Assembly: GCA_023935145.1 (NCBI GenBank)
Contig: CM043698.1
Coordinates: 68,189,501 to 68,253,500 of the forward strand
Direction of reading: 5' to 3'
Source: Bretschneidera sinensis
Lineage: Eukaryota > Streptophyta > Magnoliopsida > Brassicales > Akaniaceae
DNA length: 64,000 bases
A program made the position numbers and the translations under genes. A model generated the notes under the pieces. It was not told the origin of the DNA. It ran no database searches and saw only the letters and a list, made by a program, of their open reading frames with translations. Below are positions 22,851 to 34,838 of the stretch, in pieces. How positions within the stretch are numbered: position 1 is the first letter of the stretch; every line of letters begins with the position of its first letter.

Positions 22851-24231
22851 AGGCTCACTTTTGCGGACATTCGTGATGACATGCCAATCAAAGATGATTT
22901 TCTTGATGAGCAATTACTCTCTATTACTTCTCTACCATGGTTTGCTCACATTGTAAATTATTTGGCTACAGGTGAAATACCTATGGATTGGAGCACCCAG
23001 GACAAGAGGAAATTCTTATATGAGGTATGTAATTTTTTTTGGGATGACCCCTATCTTTTCAAGTACTGCCCTGACCAAATTCTAAGGCGTTGCATCCCTA
23101 ATGAAGAAATTGCGAGTGTGTTAGAATTTTGTCACTCATAAGCTTGTGGAGGCCACTTTTCGATGAAAAAAATCGCTGGAAAAATTTTGCAGTGTGTATT
23201 TTATTGGCCTACCATGTTTAGAGATGCCAACACATATTGTCGCTCTTGTGAAAGGTGTCAAAAGTTATGAGCTATGTCACGCCGAAATATGATGCCCCTG
23301 AACCCTATTTTAGTGATTGAAATCTTTGATTGTTGGGGCATCGATTTCATGGGACCCTTTCCCCCTTCCTTCGGGTACCAGTATATCATTGTAGCAATAG
23401 ATTATGTATCCAAGTGGGTAGAGGCAACAGCTTGTCGAAACAATGATAACGGAACGGTGATTAAATTCCTTAAAGAAAAAGGTGTTGTCTCGATTTGGTA
23501 CACCACGTGCTATAATTAGTGATCGAGGTACATATTTTTGTAACCGTTCTTTTGAAGCTTTAATGAAAAAATATGGGGTATTACATAAAATCTCCACTGC
23601 CTATCATCCTCAGACTAGTGGACAAGTGGAGCTGGCTAATAGGGAGATTAAACAAATTTTAGAAAAAACGGTTAACCCCGATCGCAAAGATTGGTCTTTG
23701 AGACTAACTTATGCGCTTTGGGCTTACCGTACAGCCTTTAAAACTCCCTTAGGTATGTGGCCTTATCGGCTTGTTTTTGAAAATCCTTGCCACTTACCCG
23801 TGGAGCTCGAGCATCGAGCTTATTGGGCCATCAAGTCTTTTAATTTAGACATGGGCGAAGCATGTAAACTTCAAAAATATCAGCTGACCGAGTTAGAAGA
23901 ATTAAGAAACGATGCTTATGAAAATTCTAGAATCTATAAGGCTAAGATGAAGGTATTCCATGACAAAAACATTTTGAGGAAAACATTTAAACCCAATGAT
24001 CGAGTGTTCTTATACGACTCCAGACTTCATAAGCATCCTGGAAAACTTCGGTCAAGATGGACCGGACCTTTTATAGTAAAAAATGTTTTTGAAAATGGGG
24101 TGGTAGAAATTGAGGACACTAGAGATGGTCGGGTCTTTAAAGTAAACGGTCAACGACTTAAGATCTTAATCGATAGACATGATCCGGAAGTAGAAGACAT
24201 TTCGCTTATGGATCCGGTCTACTCACCTTGA
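22851..24231 (+). pseudogene. pol: G1 integrase
   Basis: An HHCC zinc-binding domain spans 23090-23268 (CHS, ACGGHF, CRSCERCQ), crossed by a TAA (23139) where G2 has CAA. In the DDE core all three acids are present: [10 protein letters not shown] (23331), [10 protein letters not shown] (23515) and [10 protein letters not shown] (23620). A frameshift near 23490 splits the core. The C-terminal domain ([22 protein letters not shown], then GPFIVK) runs to TGA 24229-24231. No chromodomain is seen, as expected for Athila. Confidence 0.9.
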
Positions 24232-25912
24232 CCACACAACAAAGGTACATTTTTATTTTTATTTTTGTTATGTTTTTAGTTAGTTTTTATTCAATCTTAA
24301 TTGTTAGTTTTTAGTTTAATTTAAATTTCTAAAAAAGAAATGATTCCCAACATTTTATTATTAGTATTATGTTGTTTTCCAGTTTTACTTTTGTATTTAT
24401 TTTTCAGGGACAAATATACGAAGCAGTTCAAATGGTTGTGCACAATTTTTCAGTTTCTGTGCACTTTTGGCTACAAAGGGAGTTTCCTTATCTTTTGCTT
24501 TCACATTGAGGACAATGTCTACTTTAAGTTGGGGGTGAAGGAAATATATTCTGATTTTTCATGTTTTTCATTGAACTGCTTGGTGTCATTTTACCTTTTT
24601 GTTTGTTTTTAGCATGCTTTGTGTTAACCTTGGAGTTAATTCACATATCGATGATATGAGCCTAATTGAGATAGCATATAGCATTTAGAAGAAGTTAAAT
24701 CTTGCTTCTCTTTGAGAATAAATTAAGTGTCAATTTTTCTTTGGTTTGAGACTCTGGGTTGTGGTAAGATTGCATGATTAGTCTAAAGCATTTGGAGAAG
24801 TTTTATGTGCGATTGTTTTGTGAATATTTTTGTGGTCTCAACAAGCTCTAGAACTTATTTGATAATCACTTGAGGAAAAAATCATAGAATGCACACTACT
24901 TAGGATATGATATAGGTCATTTTTCAACCGTTTGAGCCTTTCAAACTTACCTTTGTTATATTTATCGCTAGTCACCTATTTGAGCCTTTTTCTTGAAAAG
25001 AAAAAAAAAATTGAGCCTTGTTTCTTTCGATAAACCATTTACTTACCTTTATGAGCTTAAAAATATTTTATTCTTACCTTTCTTTTAAAAGAACTTAGTT
25101 ATACACATTTGTTGAGAAGCACTTAAGAAGAGTAAGGGTGGAAATATGAGAAAATATTACTACCATAACCTAAGTACATTAAAAGAGATAAGTTGGGGGT
25201 TGTGGAAAAGAAAAGAAAAGAATGAAAGAGGAGGTAAATGGTCTTATGCCAAAATAAAAAAAGAAAAGAAAAAAAATGAATTACGGCAAAGAAAGAAGAA
25301 AAGAAAAAAAAATGGTGATTTATTGCGAGAATTGCTCGAAAAATGGTTGAAAGAGTTGGGTGTTGAAGTAAGGATATCTTGTGCTTAAAGTGGTTATGTT
25401 TAAGTTAAGAGACTTAGTTCTTTTATTTGTTTAAACTTTCCCATTCTTTCTTGACCTTCACCCTAGCCTAACGTTACAAGCTTATTAAAGACCTATTGAT
25501 CCGATGTAGTGTGATTTTTCTACATAAGTGGAGAGTGATTTGAAAAGTAAGCCAATGGAGCTTGGTTTATGATTGATGTCATGCAATTTATTATGTTTTT
25601 AGAGGCTAAGACTTGTATTCATGAATACTGTGCATAAAATCATCCAGGTGTTCGGACTAATGTATTGTAGTAAGATGGATGCTAAGAGTCGATAACGATT
25701 TTAAGGTTGACATTTGGATTATTCTTGGACTTAAGTGATATTTAATGATTCTATTTGTTGTATGTTACGCATGATTTTTGAGACAAAGATTTTTGAATCA
25801 CTCTTGGTTAACACCAGCATTGCTGTATTTTGCTTTGATTTCTAAATAAAGGATTCATTTCATGTCTTTCGCTTAAATTGCTAAGGACAAGCAATAAGCT
25901 AGTTGGGGGTTG
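24232..25912 (+). other. G1 3' noncoding region with three G-tracts
   Basis: No env-like ORF. The short hydrophobic open frame at 24340 and the Lys-rich one at 25146 come from T-rich and A-rich stretches. It contains an inverted repeat ACATTG-AGGA-CAATGT (24503-24518) and three purine tracts, TAAGTTGGGGGTG (24525-24537), AGTTGGGGGTTGTGG (25191-25205) and AGTTGGGGGTTG (25901-25912). The last touches the 3' LTR and is the expected plus-strand primer. Confidence 0.75.
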
Positions 25913-27564
25913 TGATGAGAGTCATATAATGCATCTAAACAATACTTAATTGTTAGCATTTTAGGGTTGATCTCGGTCGTAATCGCACTTTTACATGTTA
26001 ATAACTCTAAAGTGATATTCATAAATCATTGACTTAATTCGATGCATTTTTAGGTGCTTTGAGTACAAAAGAGATGATAAAGCGATCCATGTTTAAAGCA
26101 CCAAAAGCTCTTGGGTGTCGGTGCTCGTATTTGTCCAAGGTTTAGACATGTCCAAACATGATTCAAAGATGGTTAAAGTCTAAACTAAGGTTGGAGTAAT
26201 AAAGTACAGTAAGTTAAAAGACTGCACACAAGTGTGTGCATCACTTTGGAGCAAGGTAAGGGTACACACACTAGTGTGTGCACTTCTGCATACAAGCTAA
26301 AGGAGTTTCACTAAATTGCCAGAATTTCCCGTACAAATCAATCATCTTTGCAGATTAAACTGTATTGATGTAGGAAGAACCAGGATATGAGCCATATATT
26401 CTTAGAAAGATCCGGAAGTCTATTTTTTGGAAAATTTTACGGTTCGTAAAAATGAGTTTTCTAGAGAAAGTTATGGTAGTTTTAGTAGACACAGGTCAGG
26501 CCTCCAGATCAGCATCCACCTAGCGCCGCGCCCCTCACTTTCCAGCACTGCACTCTCACTTTCCACCTCTCACTCGGTCCAAGACCAAATTAGGGCTACA
26601 CAATGACATTTTTTGGACCAAAATATCCCTAACTACTTGTGATCTATAAATAGATGCTTGAAGAGTCTGCAGCCAACATTCATTTTGAAGAAAGAAAAGA
26701 GAGAGCAAGGTTTTGGGATCCAAGTTTAGCATTCTTCCAAGTTTTCTTTGGTTGCAAATCAAGGGGAGAACATCCATATTGTTCATCCACCTTGAACTCC
26801 ATGGCCAAATCAAGGGGAGAGCATCCATATTGTACTTCCACCTTGATTTCCATGGCCAACTAATCATCTTACAAGGGAAAGGGATGAATCTTTAGGGATT
26901 TATTGTTCTTAATTTCTTGTTCTTGATTTGGTTATACGGATTTATTATTGAATATTGTTTATGAATTATTCATTGATTAAGTAAGAAGGATTTGAGTTCA
27001 TGTGATAGATGCACTTTTTATTCTTCTTCTTTTAGATTCTCTTAATCCGGTGATTGCATCCTTCTCCTCCATTGAGGTTGTTTGGATGTGATTGATTACG
27101 GTAGATTTATCTTATTGATTGTCCATTACTGCGATATTGTCATTAAAGATATATTGTCGTTTCTTGATAATCTTTAAAATCAGTCATGTGTGCATGAACT
27201 GGAATCAATGATTAATTTGTAGCAATTATATTAGAGTTATAAATGTGCTTGATTGAATATATTCTGATTGCTTGTTTGGGAGGTGAAACTTGCAATCGAG
27301 ATAAAATCGATTGAATCAAGAGTGGAAATAGGGAACGAACCTAAGGAGGATTCCCGGAACCTTATTATTTCTCATTTATATTTCATTTACATTTACGCAA
27401 TTTTTCTCACATTATCTCATTATCAAAACCCAAAAATCTTTCGTTTAACTTTTATCGTTCGTTTTAAGGTTTACACATTTTCCTTTGTACCTAACTTGTT
27501 TCCCTGTGGAATCGACACCCCAAAGCCGTACTACAATAACCGTGTTATACTTTGGGCGTAATCA
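25913..27564 (+). repeat. G1 3' LTR
   Basis: 1652 bp, the same length as the 5' LTR, ending GGGCGTAATCA before the duplicated ACCAC. In the first 320 bp I count about 13 differences from the 5' LTR (around 4%), mostly transitions. Confidence 0.93.
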
Positions 27565-27569
27565 ACCAC

Positions 27570-28741
27570 TGACTTATTTCTTTGCATTTTTAGGTACTTT
27601 GAGTCCAAAAGAGAAGAAAAAGCGATTGTTGCTTAAAGTGCCAAGATTCCATGCATAACGAAGTGTCGGAGTGGTTACGGAGAAGCAAACATAAAGAAAA
27701 AAATCAAGTCGTCAGTGTGCACCGCGGTGCCCCTCAGCCAGCACTGTGGTGCCTAGAAACCTCCACATCTTGAGCCATCAGTGTGCACCGCGGTGCTCCT
27801 CAGCCAGCATCGCGGTGCCCAGAAGTACACCCAACCAAAGCTAAAGCCAACACCACAGTGCCCATAAAGAAGCACCGCAGCGCGCACACGATGTTACATC
27901 TCCGAGTCAGAACTTAATTAGGGTTTTAACAAGAGATTAAACCCGGAAACACTCTTAGATCTTTGTACTATAAATAGATCATTTAGGGTTGAAGAGAGGG
28001 GATCTTTTGGAAGCCGGGAAAACTGAAGGAAGTAACCAATTTTTCCCCATCAAAATGTTCAACCATGAGCCCCATGGCGAACTAATCTCCAAGCAAGGCG
28101 AGGGGATGAATCTCTAGGTGTAGTTGTTCCTATCTTACCTTATTTGATTCAGTTGTAATAGGAATATTGTCAAAACATTGTTATGATTTACTTTTTAAGC
28201 TAATTATAAGATTTTATCTATTCTGGTGATTGTATCTTTCTCCTTGATATAAATTTAGTCATGCTTTTCTTATGTCAAGATTGTTTGGGTATAATTGAGT
28301 CTGGTAGATTTAGCCTTTAGGTTTGTCCATTACTAAAATATTATCAACAAAGATATATTGTCGTTTCTTGATAAACCTATAGGATAGATCATGTGTGCAT
28401 GAATCGAAAATAAAAAGTATTTCATAAGAATCATATTAGGGTTTATACTCATTGAATATTTACCGATTTCCTATTTGGGATGTGAAACTCGCAATCGAAA
28501 TAAAAACAAAGGAATGGGGAAACAAACCTAGGGAGGATTCCCGGATCCTTGTTGTTTCCCTATTATATTTTACAATCTATTTTACACAATTACTTCATTA
28601 CCAAAAGTTCATATTTTCTCACTTAAATCTTTATCGTTTGTGTTATGGTTCACACCTTCTTTTGTAGTTAACTTGTTTTCTTGTGGAATCGACACCCCAA
28701 AGCTGTGCTACAACAACCGCGTTATGTTTTGGGGGTAATTA
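27570..28741 (+). repeat. G2 5' LTR, remainder
   Basis: Continues the LTR begun at 16760. It contains six GC-rich motifs on the pattern TGCACCGCGGTGC (27716-27880), a TATA box (27969-27976) and ends GGGGGTAATTA. Confidence 0.9.
27712..27976 (+). promoter_or_regulatory. G2 LTR promoter: palindrome block and TATA box
   Basis: GCACCGCGGTGC, a perfect 12 bp palindrome, occurs at about 27719 and 27786, with relatives AGCACTGTGGTGCC, AGCATCGCGGTGCC, ACACCACAGTGCC and AGCACCGCAGCGCG between. TATAAATA follows 80-90 bp downstream. The first 30 bp of the block (27712-27741) recur exactly inside the element at 34311-34340, upstream of the env-like ORF. Confidence 0.62.
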
Positions 28742-28746
28742 AATTT

Positions 28747-28764
28747 TGGCGCCGTTGCCGGGGA
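28747..28764 (+). other. G2 primer binding site
   Basis: TGGCGCCGTTGCCGGGGA, complementary to the 3' end of tRNA-Asp, five bases after the LTR. Standard for the Athila lineage. Confidence 0.92.
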
Positions 28765-28909
28765 AACGCACTTACTTACAAGGAAGTTTATCAACTCTAA
28801 GACAAGACGGTACTATCGTTCCTTTCTATTAGTTTTGATTCTCTAATTTTTTTTATTTATTATACTATTTGGTTCTATTTTAATTATTACTTTTAAAAGT
28901 TCAGTTGGT

Positions 28910-30868
28910 GTATACTTAGACCGAGAGATTTTAGAGGGAGATTCATTAAGGGACCCAAATTAGAGATACCCTTTCCTTCCACGTCCGTTAGTGAAACCTC
29001 AACTAGATTAAACCCTAGTGTACACCCAACTGAAAATTTAGAAAATTTTGAGAACATGGCTGAAAATTCTAATGAAAATGTTGCTAGGACACTTAAAGAT
29101 TACCTACATCCTAGCCGAACAGCCACACCATCATGCATTATGTTTCCAGCCAACACTCACCATCAAGACTTTAAAATAGGGATGATACAATTACTCCCTA
29201 CTTTTCATGGCTTGGAAAATGAAAACCAGTATGTGCACATTAGAGAGTTTGAGGAAGTAGTTGTGACTTTTCATAGTCAAGATGCAACGGATGATATCGT
29301 GAGACTCAAGTTTTTTCCTTTCTCTTTGAAGGATAAAGCTAAGAGTTGGTTATACTTGCTGAGACCACGATCTATTGGGTCATGGAATAAGATGACCCAA
29401 GTCTTTTTTAACAAATACTTCCCTCAACATAAGACTAATGCTTTGAAAGACAAATCTCCACCTTTGCACAAAAGGAAAATGAGACTTTGTATCAGTCTTG
29501 GGAGAAATTTAAAGAGCTATTAAGTATGTGTCCACATCATGGGTATGAAAATTGGCGTTTAGTGAGCTATTCCTATGAGGGTATTACCTATAGAGAAAGC
29601 CAATTTGTAGATATGATGTGCAATGGTGGATGTACAATGGTAAATTTCTGCAAAAAGACCTCGATGAGGCTATAGAATACCTCAATGAGCTTACTGAAAA
29701 AGCTCATACATGGACTGGACCTAGTGCTACTGAAAGTACAAATAGGTCACAACCTATAGGAAACCCTAGTGATGGAGGAATATACCATCTTAGGGAAGAA
29801 GACAACCTGGAAGCTAAGGTCGAAATGCTCACTAGTGAGTTAGATGCATTAAAAACCAAAGGGTTAAAGCAAACACATGTGGCTAATCATGCCGAGTCTT
29901 TGAAGCCATGCTTTGTGTGTGGTGGGGTGGATCATCTAGCCCAAGAGTGTCCCACATTTGTTGATATGAAAGGGTTGTATGAGGAACAATGTAATGCCTT
30001 AGGCATGTACAAGAAACCTCTAGCACCCTTCTCTAACACTTATAATTCGGGGTGGCGAAACCACCCCAACTTCAGCTGGAAATCTAAAAATCAACAGCAT
30101 GAACAGCTCCGTAGATCATACCCTACACCTTATCATGCGCCCTCGTCCTCTAGGAACTCTTTAGAAGACACCTTACATGCTTTTATAGAGGCACAAGGTA
30201 AGACAAACCAAAGGTGTGAGGCATTAATTACGCAGGTTGTTGAAGAGAACAAAGAAATTAGGAGTCAAGTGTCCAAATTAATGGGCTCCTTAAGTGTGAC
30301 CGAGCGAGGTAAGTTCCCTTCCCAAGCTCAGTCCATACCTCACGGTCAACATATGGCACAAGAAAATTTGAAAGATGTAAATGCCATTGTGACCCGAAGT
30401 GGTAAGTCACTACACATCCCACCAATGAATAAATCTGAGGATATGGAAAAGGGTCAAGCTAGTAGTAATACTGAGCTGTCCAAAGACCCTGAAGTGACCA
30501 AAAGTCCTATTAAGGCACCATTCCCCCAAGCTTTAAAATCAAACAAGAAAAATCTGAACTTGAACAATGAAATCCAAGAGAACTTAAGGCAAGTGAAACT
30601 TAATCTTCCTCTTTTGCATGTGATTAAACAAGTTCCTACCTATGCAAAAGTTCTCAAAGATTTATGCACAATTAAGAGGAAGCACCATGTAAAGAAAATA
30701 GCATTCCTAACTAAGAAAGTTAGTACGTTAATTGAGCAAAGAATTCCCCCAAAATATAAGGATCCGGGCTGTCTTACCATTGCCTGTAGCACTGGAAATC
30801 ATGAGGTGGGACAAGCCTTGCTAGATTTAGGAGCTAACCTGATGCCATTTCTATTTATTTATAGCTAG
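28910..30868 (+). pseudogene. gag: G2 gag
   Basis: Homologous to G1 gag. The start codon is lost (ATA where G1 has ATG). The capsid is open at 29056-29523 (SCIMFPANTHHQDFK, FFPFSLKDKAKSWL); a one-base deletion near 29447 shifts the frame, and the reading continues at 29487-29675. A long piece (29618-30868) holds a good zinc knuckle CFVCGGVDHLAQEC (C-X2-C-X4-H-X4-C), YNSGWRNHPNFSW and the C-terminal VNAIVTRSGKSLHIP, then enters protease without a stop. The polyprotein is longer and cleaner here than in G1. Confidence 0.9.
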
Positions 30869-31614
30869 GATTGGAAGAAATCAAACCAACCAGCGTGGTA
30901 TTCCAATTGACTGACCACTCAGTCTAAGTACCCCGGGGTGTGGTAGAGGATGTGTTAATTCAAATTGATAAATTCTATTATCTTGTTGATTTCTTAATCC
31001 TAGATACTACTTCTGCTGTTGACACTAACTCTAAAATTCCTTTAATTTTGGGTAGACCCTTTCTTGCTACTGCAAATGCTCTAATAAATTATAGGAATGG
31101 ACTCATGAAGCTGTCCTTTGGAAACATGACCCTTGAAGTGAATATTTTCAATGTTGCAAAACAGCCCGAAGATGAGGACAAAAACCACCAGCTTTACATG
31201 ATCGAGTCACTCATCAACGAGGGAGTTTCCATAGCTCATGATTATGATCCTCTTAAAAAATTTCTTGTTAATTATGAGATTGATTTATATGATGATAAAA
31301 CTGATATAATTGATATTTGTGTTGTTTTTAATAAATCCCAGGATTATGGCACTCGGGCATGGCAACCGAAGTTTGAGGAGCTGCTCGAAAGAAGTGAGAA
31401 ACAAGTCCCCTCAAGTGTGGAAGCACCTAAAGTCGACTTAAAGCCACTACCTAAGGGTTTAAAGCATGCCTTTCTCGGTCCAGGTGATACCTTTCCTGTT
31501 ATTATTTCATCTGAATTATCTGAGACTCAAGGTGAGAAATTAATTCAAACTTTAAATGCACATAAATCAGCCTTAGGATGGAGCATAGCTGATTTGAAGG
31601 GAGTTATCCTCTAA
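30700..31614 (+). pseudogene. G2 aspartic protease
   Basis: The active-site region reads ALLDLGANLMPFLF: a short deletion removed part of ASVNLMP, and the frame then ends at 30868. The rest is open at 30940-31614 (GVVEDVLIQIDKF-like flap, PLILGRPFLATANALI) and continues through the linker to the start of RT (KKFLVNYEIDLYDD, LPKGLKHAFLGPGD). CAG at 31189 is intact where G1 has TAG. Confidence 0.85.
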
Positions 31615-32860
31615 TCTGCTCCCATAAAATTAATTTGGATGAAGGAACTAGTCCTCGTAGAGACCCTCAATGTAGGCTTAATCCCACTATGAAAGAAGTA
31701 GTAAAAAACGAAGTGCTGAAACTATTAGATACGAGTATTATATATCCCATAGCTGATAGTAAATGGGTAAGTCCTACACAAGTCATTCCTAAAAAGTTCG
31801 GTGTCACCGTGGTAAAGAATGACCTAGTAGAGCTAGTCCCTACCAAGCTTGTGACCGGGTGGCGTATGTGCATTGATTACAGAAAATTAAATGCTGCCAC
31901 CCGGAAAGACCACTTCCCACTCCTCTTTATCGATCAAATTCTTGAGCGTGTGGCTAGTCATCCTTTTTATTGTTTCTTAGATGGTTATTCTGGTTACTAT
32001 CAAATTGCAATTGCATTAGAAGAGAAAGAATTAGTCTTAAATTGGGAAAAATATCATTTCATGGTACCATCCGGTATTGTCTTAGGGTATATTGTCTCTT
32101 CTAAGGGAATAGAGGTTGATCAATCTAAAATTGAATTAATCTCTAAATTGCCCACACCTAAGACAATAAAGGATGTAAGATCTTTCCTTGGTAATGCTGG
32201 TTTTTATAGGAGGTTCATACAAAAATTTTCGAACATATCTAGACCTCTAAGTGCCCTCCTAGTTAAAGACACCCCCTTTGAGTGGACTCAAGCTTGTCAA
32301 GAGGCCTTTAAAACGTTGATTGGCAGGCTTACTTCCACACCTATAATGCAGTCACCGGATTAGACTTTACCTTTTGAAATCATGTGTGATGCTAGTGACT
32401 ACACTGTAGGTGCTGTTCTTGGACAGCGAAGAAAGGGAAAACCTTTTGTCATTTACTATGCTAGTAAGACTTTAAATAGTGCTCAAATGAATTACTCCAC
32501 AATTGAAAAAGAATTGCTAGCTGTAGTATTTGCTTTATATAAATTTTATGCTTATTTAATTGGTTCTTCTATCCTTATTTTTACAGATCATGCAGCCCTC
32601 AAGTATCCTCTTACAAAGAAGGATGCTAAGGCATGACTAATCCGATGGATCCTCCTCTTGCAAGAATTTAATATCACCATCAAGGACAAGAAAGGAGTGG
32701 AGAACGTAGTAGCTGACCACCTCTCGAGACTCACATTTGAGGACACTTGTGATGACATGCCAATCAAGGATGATTTTCCCGATGAGCAATTACTCTCCAT
32801 TACTTCTCTACCATGGTTTGCTCATATCATGAATTATTTGGCTACAGGTGAGATACCTAT
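31615..32860 (+). pseudogene. pol: G2 reverse transcriptase and RNase H, active site deleted
   Basis: RT is open from 31635 to 32363: [58 protein letters not shown], then directly [13 protein letters not shown]. In G1 these two blocks are about 220 bp apart and enclose MPFGLCNA and FMDD. The deletion is in frame and removes the catalytic core. RNase H follows (32382-32636; MCDASDYTVGAVLGQ), with TAG at 32361 (TGG in G1) and TGA at 32634 (CGA in G1). Confidence 0.88.
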
Positions 32861-34104
32861 GGATTGGAGTGCTCAAGACAAGAAGAAATTATTATATGAG
32901 GTACATAATTTTTATTGGGATGACCCCTATCTTTTCAAGTACTAACCTGGCCAAATTTTAAGGCGTTGCATCCCTAATGAAGAGATTGCCAGTGTCTTGG
33001 AATTTTACCATTCCCAAGCTTGTGGGGGCCACTTTTCAATAAAAAAACCGTCGCAAAAATTTTACAGTGTGGATTTTATTGGCCTGCCTTGTTTAAAGAT
33101 GTAAACACCTATTGTCGCTCATGTTAAAAGTGTCAAAAGTTAGGAGTTGTGTCTTATTAAAATATGATGCCCTTAAATCCTATTTTAGTAATTGAAATCT
33201 TTGATTGTTGGGGCATCGGTTTTATGGGAACCTTTCCTCCTTCCTTCGGATACCAATATATCATCGTGGCAATAGATTATGTATCTAAGTGGGTAGAAGC
33301 AGCAGCTTGCCAAAGTAATGATAATAGAACGGTAATTAAATTTCTTAAAGAAAATGCGTTATCTCGATTTGGTACACCACGTGCTATAATTAGTGATCGA
33401 GGTACACATTTTTGCAACCGTTCTTTTGAAGCTTTGATGAAAAAATATGGGGTGTTACATAAAATTTCTACTGCCTATCATCCTCAGACTAGTGGACAAG
33501 TAGAGCTTTCTAATAGGGAAATTAAACAAATTTTAGAAAAGACGATTAACTCGGATCACAAGGATTGGTCTTTGAGACTAGTTAATGCGCTTTAGGCTTA
33601 CCGTACAGCTTTTAAAACCCCCTTGGGCATGTCACCTTATAGGCTTGTCTTTGGAAAGCCTTGCCACTTACCTGTAAAGCTCGAGCACCGAGCTTATTGG
33701 GCCATGAAGTCTTTTAATTTTGACATAGGAGAAGCGAGTAAGCTTCGGAAATATCAGTTGACCGAATTAGAGGAATTAAGAAACGATGCTTATGAGAATT
33801 CTAGAATCTATAAGGCCAATATGAAAGTATTCCATGACAAAAATATTTTAAGGAAAACATTTAAACCCAATGATAAGGTGTTCTTATACGACTCTAGACT
33901 CCATAAGCATCCTGGAAAACTTCGGTCGAGGTGGACCGGCCCTTTTGTAGTGAAAAATGTTTTTGAAAATTGGGTGGTAGAAATTGAAGATACTAGAGAT
34001 GGTTGAATTTTTAAAGTAAATGGTCAGCACATCAAGATCTTAATCAATAGGCAAGATCCGAAAGTGGAAGACATTCCACTTATGGATCCGGTCTATTTCC
34101 CTTA
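32861..34104 (+). pseudogene. pol: G2 integrase, first catalytic Asp replaced
   Basis: The zinc-binding domain is broken (33000-33130). The core is open at 33164-33595 with [10 protein letters not shown] and [10 protein letters not shown], but the first acid is lost: [10 protein letters not shown] against [10 protein letters not shown] in G1 (GGT for GAT near 33214). A TAG at 33593 and a TGA at 34004 split the rest. The C-terminal domain ([19 protein letters not shown]) ends at a TAA near 34104. Confidence 0.88.
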
Positions 34105-34308
34105 ACTTTACCACACAGTACGTTTTTATTTATTTTTCTTTTGATTTGTTTGTTTTGCTTTTAATTAAGTTTTATTCAATTTTAATTGTTAATTTTTATT
34201 TTAGTTTAATCTAATTTTTAAGGATTACTTTTTATGCCATTTTTTATTTGGCTAACTTTATTTTCTTTTTCTTTCTTTTGGCAACAAATAAAGTTTTCTT
34301 CTTGTAGA

Positions 34309-34478
34309 CATCAGTGTGCACCGCGGTGCCCCTCAGCCAGTGCCATAGTGCACAGCACCAGGCTCAACACACTAGGCCCAGAACCGCAGTGCACAGTACC
34401 AGGCCGGGCACCGCAGTGCACAGCACAGCGCCAGCTCGAGCCCAACACATATCAAAACCTAATTCTGCACTATATAAA
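34309..34478 (+). promoter_or_regulatory. Internal copy of the LTR palindrome block with its own TATA-like box
   Basis: 34311-34340 is identical over 30 bp to the start of the LTR block at 27712. It is followed by further GCACCGCAGTGCAC-type motifs to 34437 and, 34 bp on, by TATATAAA (34471-34478). The env-like ORF starts 361 bp after that at 34839. The surrounding DNA is not LTR-like, so only the block is shared. An internal promoter for the env-like mRNA is a reasonable inference, not shown. Confidence 0.5.
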
Positions 34479-34838
34479 CTATTTTGCAGCCTCTTTCCTC
34501 ATTTCTCCTTTCACAAAACCAGCAGCACACTAACTTCTCTCTCATCTTTGTAACAAATCCTTACTTGCCCACTCACTTTGACTCAAAACTTTCTTGTTTC
34601 TACCATCATTTCTTGCTAAATTGCTCACTAATTTTGCTGATTTTGCTAGCATTCTCTCTTAAAAGTGTGGTTATAAGAAGATTTTGGGTTTGTCAAAGCG
34701 CACTTCAAGAGGTGTGTAGTCTTTCTTCTCTCCAACATGGACATCAAGTAAGACCACTTTCTTCCCTTTTATTGTTCATTTGTGCTATTTAGTGGTTACA
34801 TTTTGCCTTAAGTCTATTGTTCTGTATATTTGACTTCC

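Larger units (their letters stand above)
16877..27564 (+). mobile_element. Athila-type element G1, structurally complete
   Basis: 10,688 bp with both LTRs (1652 bp each), PBS, gag, PR, RT, RNase H, integrase, 3' noncoding region and polypurine tract. ACCAC flanks it at 16872-16876 and 27565-27569, a clean 5 bp duplication inside the 5' LTR of G2. No env-like ORF: integrase is followed directly by 3' noncoding DNA. At least eight stops and several frameshifts break the polyprotein, so it is not active. Confidence 0.95.

Noticed and set aside
25146..25388. Lys-rich small protein
   Set aside because: Made by an A/G-rich tract; the counterpart in G2 (44640-44800) is broken and has no conserved start.
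28747..28764. Possible tRNA gene fragment
   Set aside because: The 18 bp match to a tRNA-Asp 3' end is the element's primer binding site; no tRNA arms surround it.
34234..34792. Small proteins between G2 integrase and the env-like ORF
   Set aside because: They overlap the palindrome block and TATA region, are in conflicting frames and have no family features.
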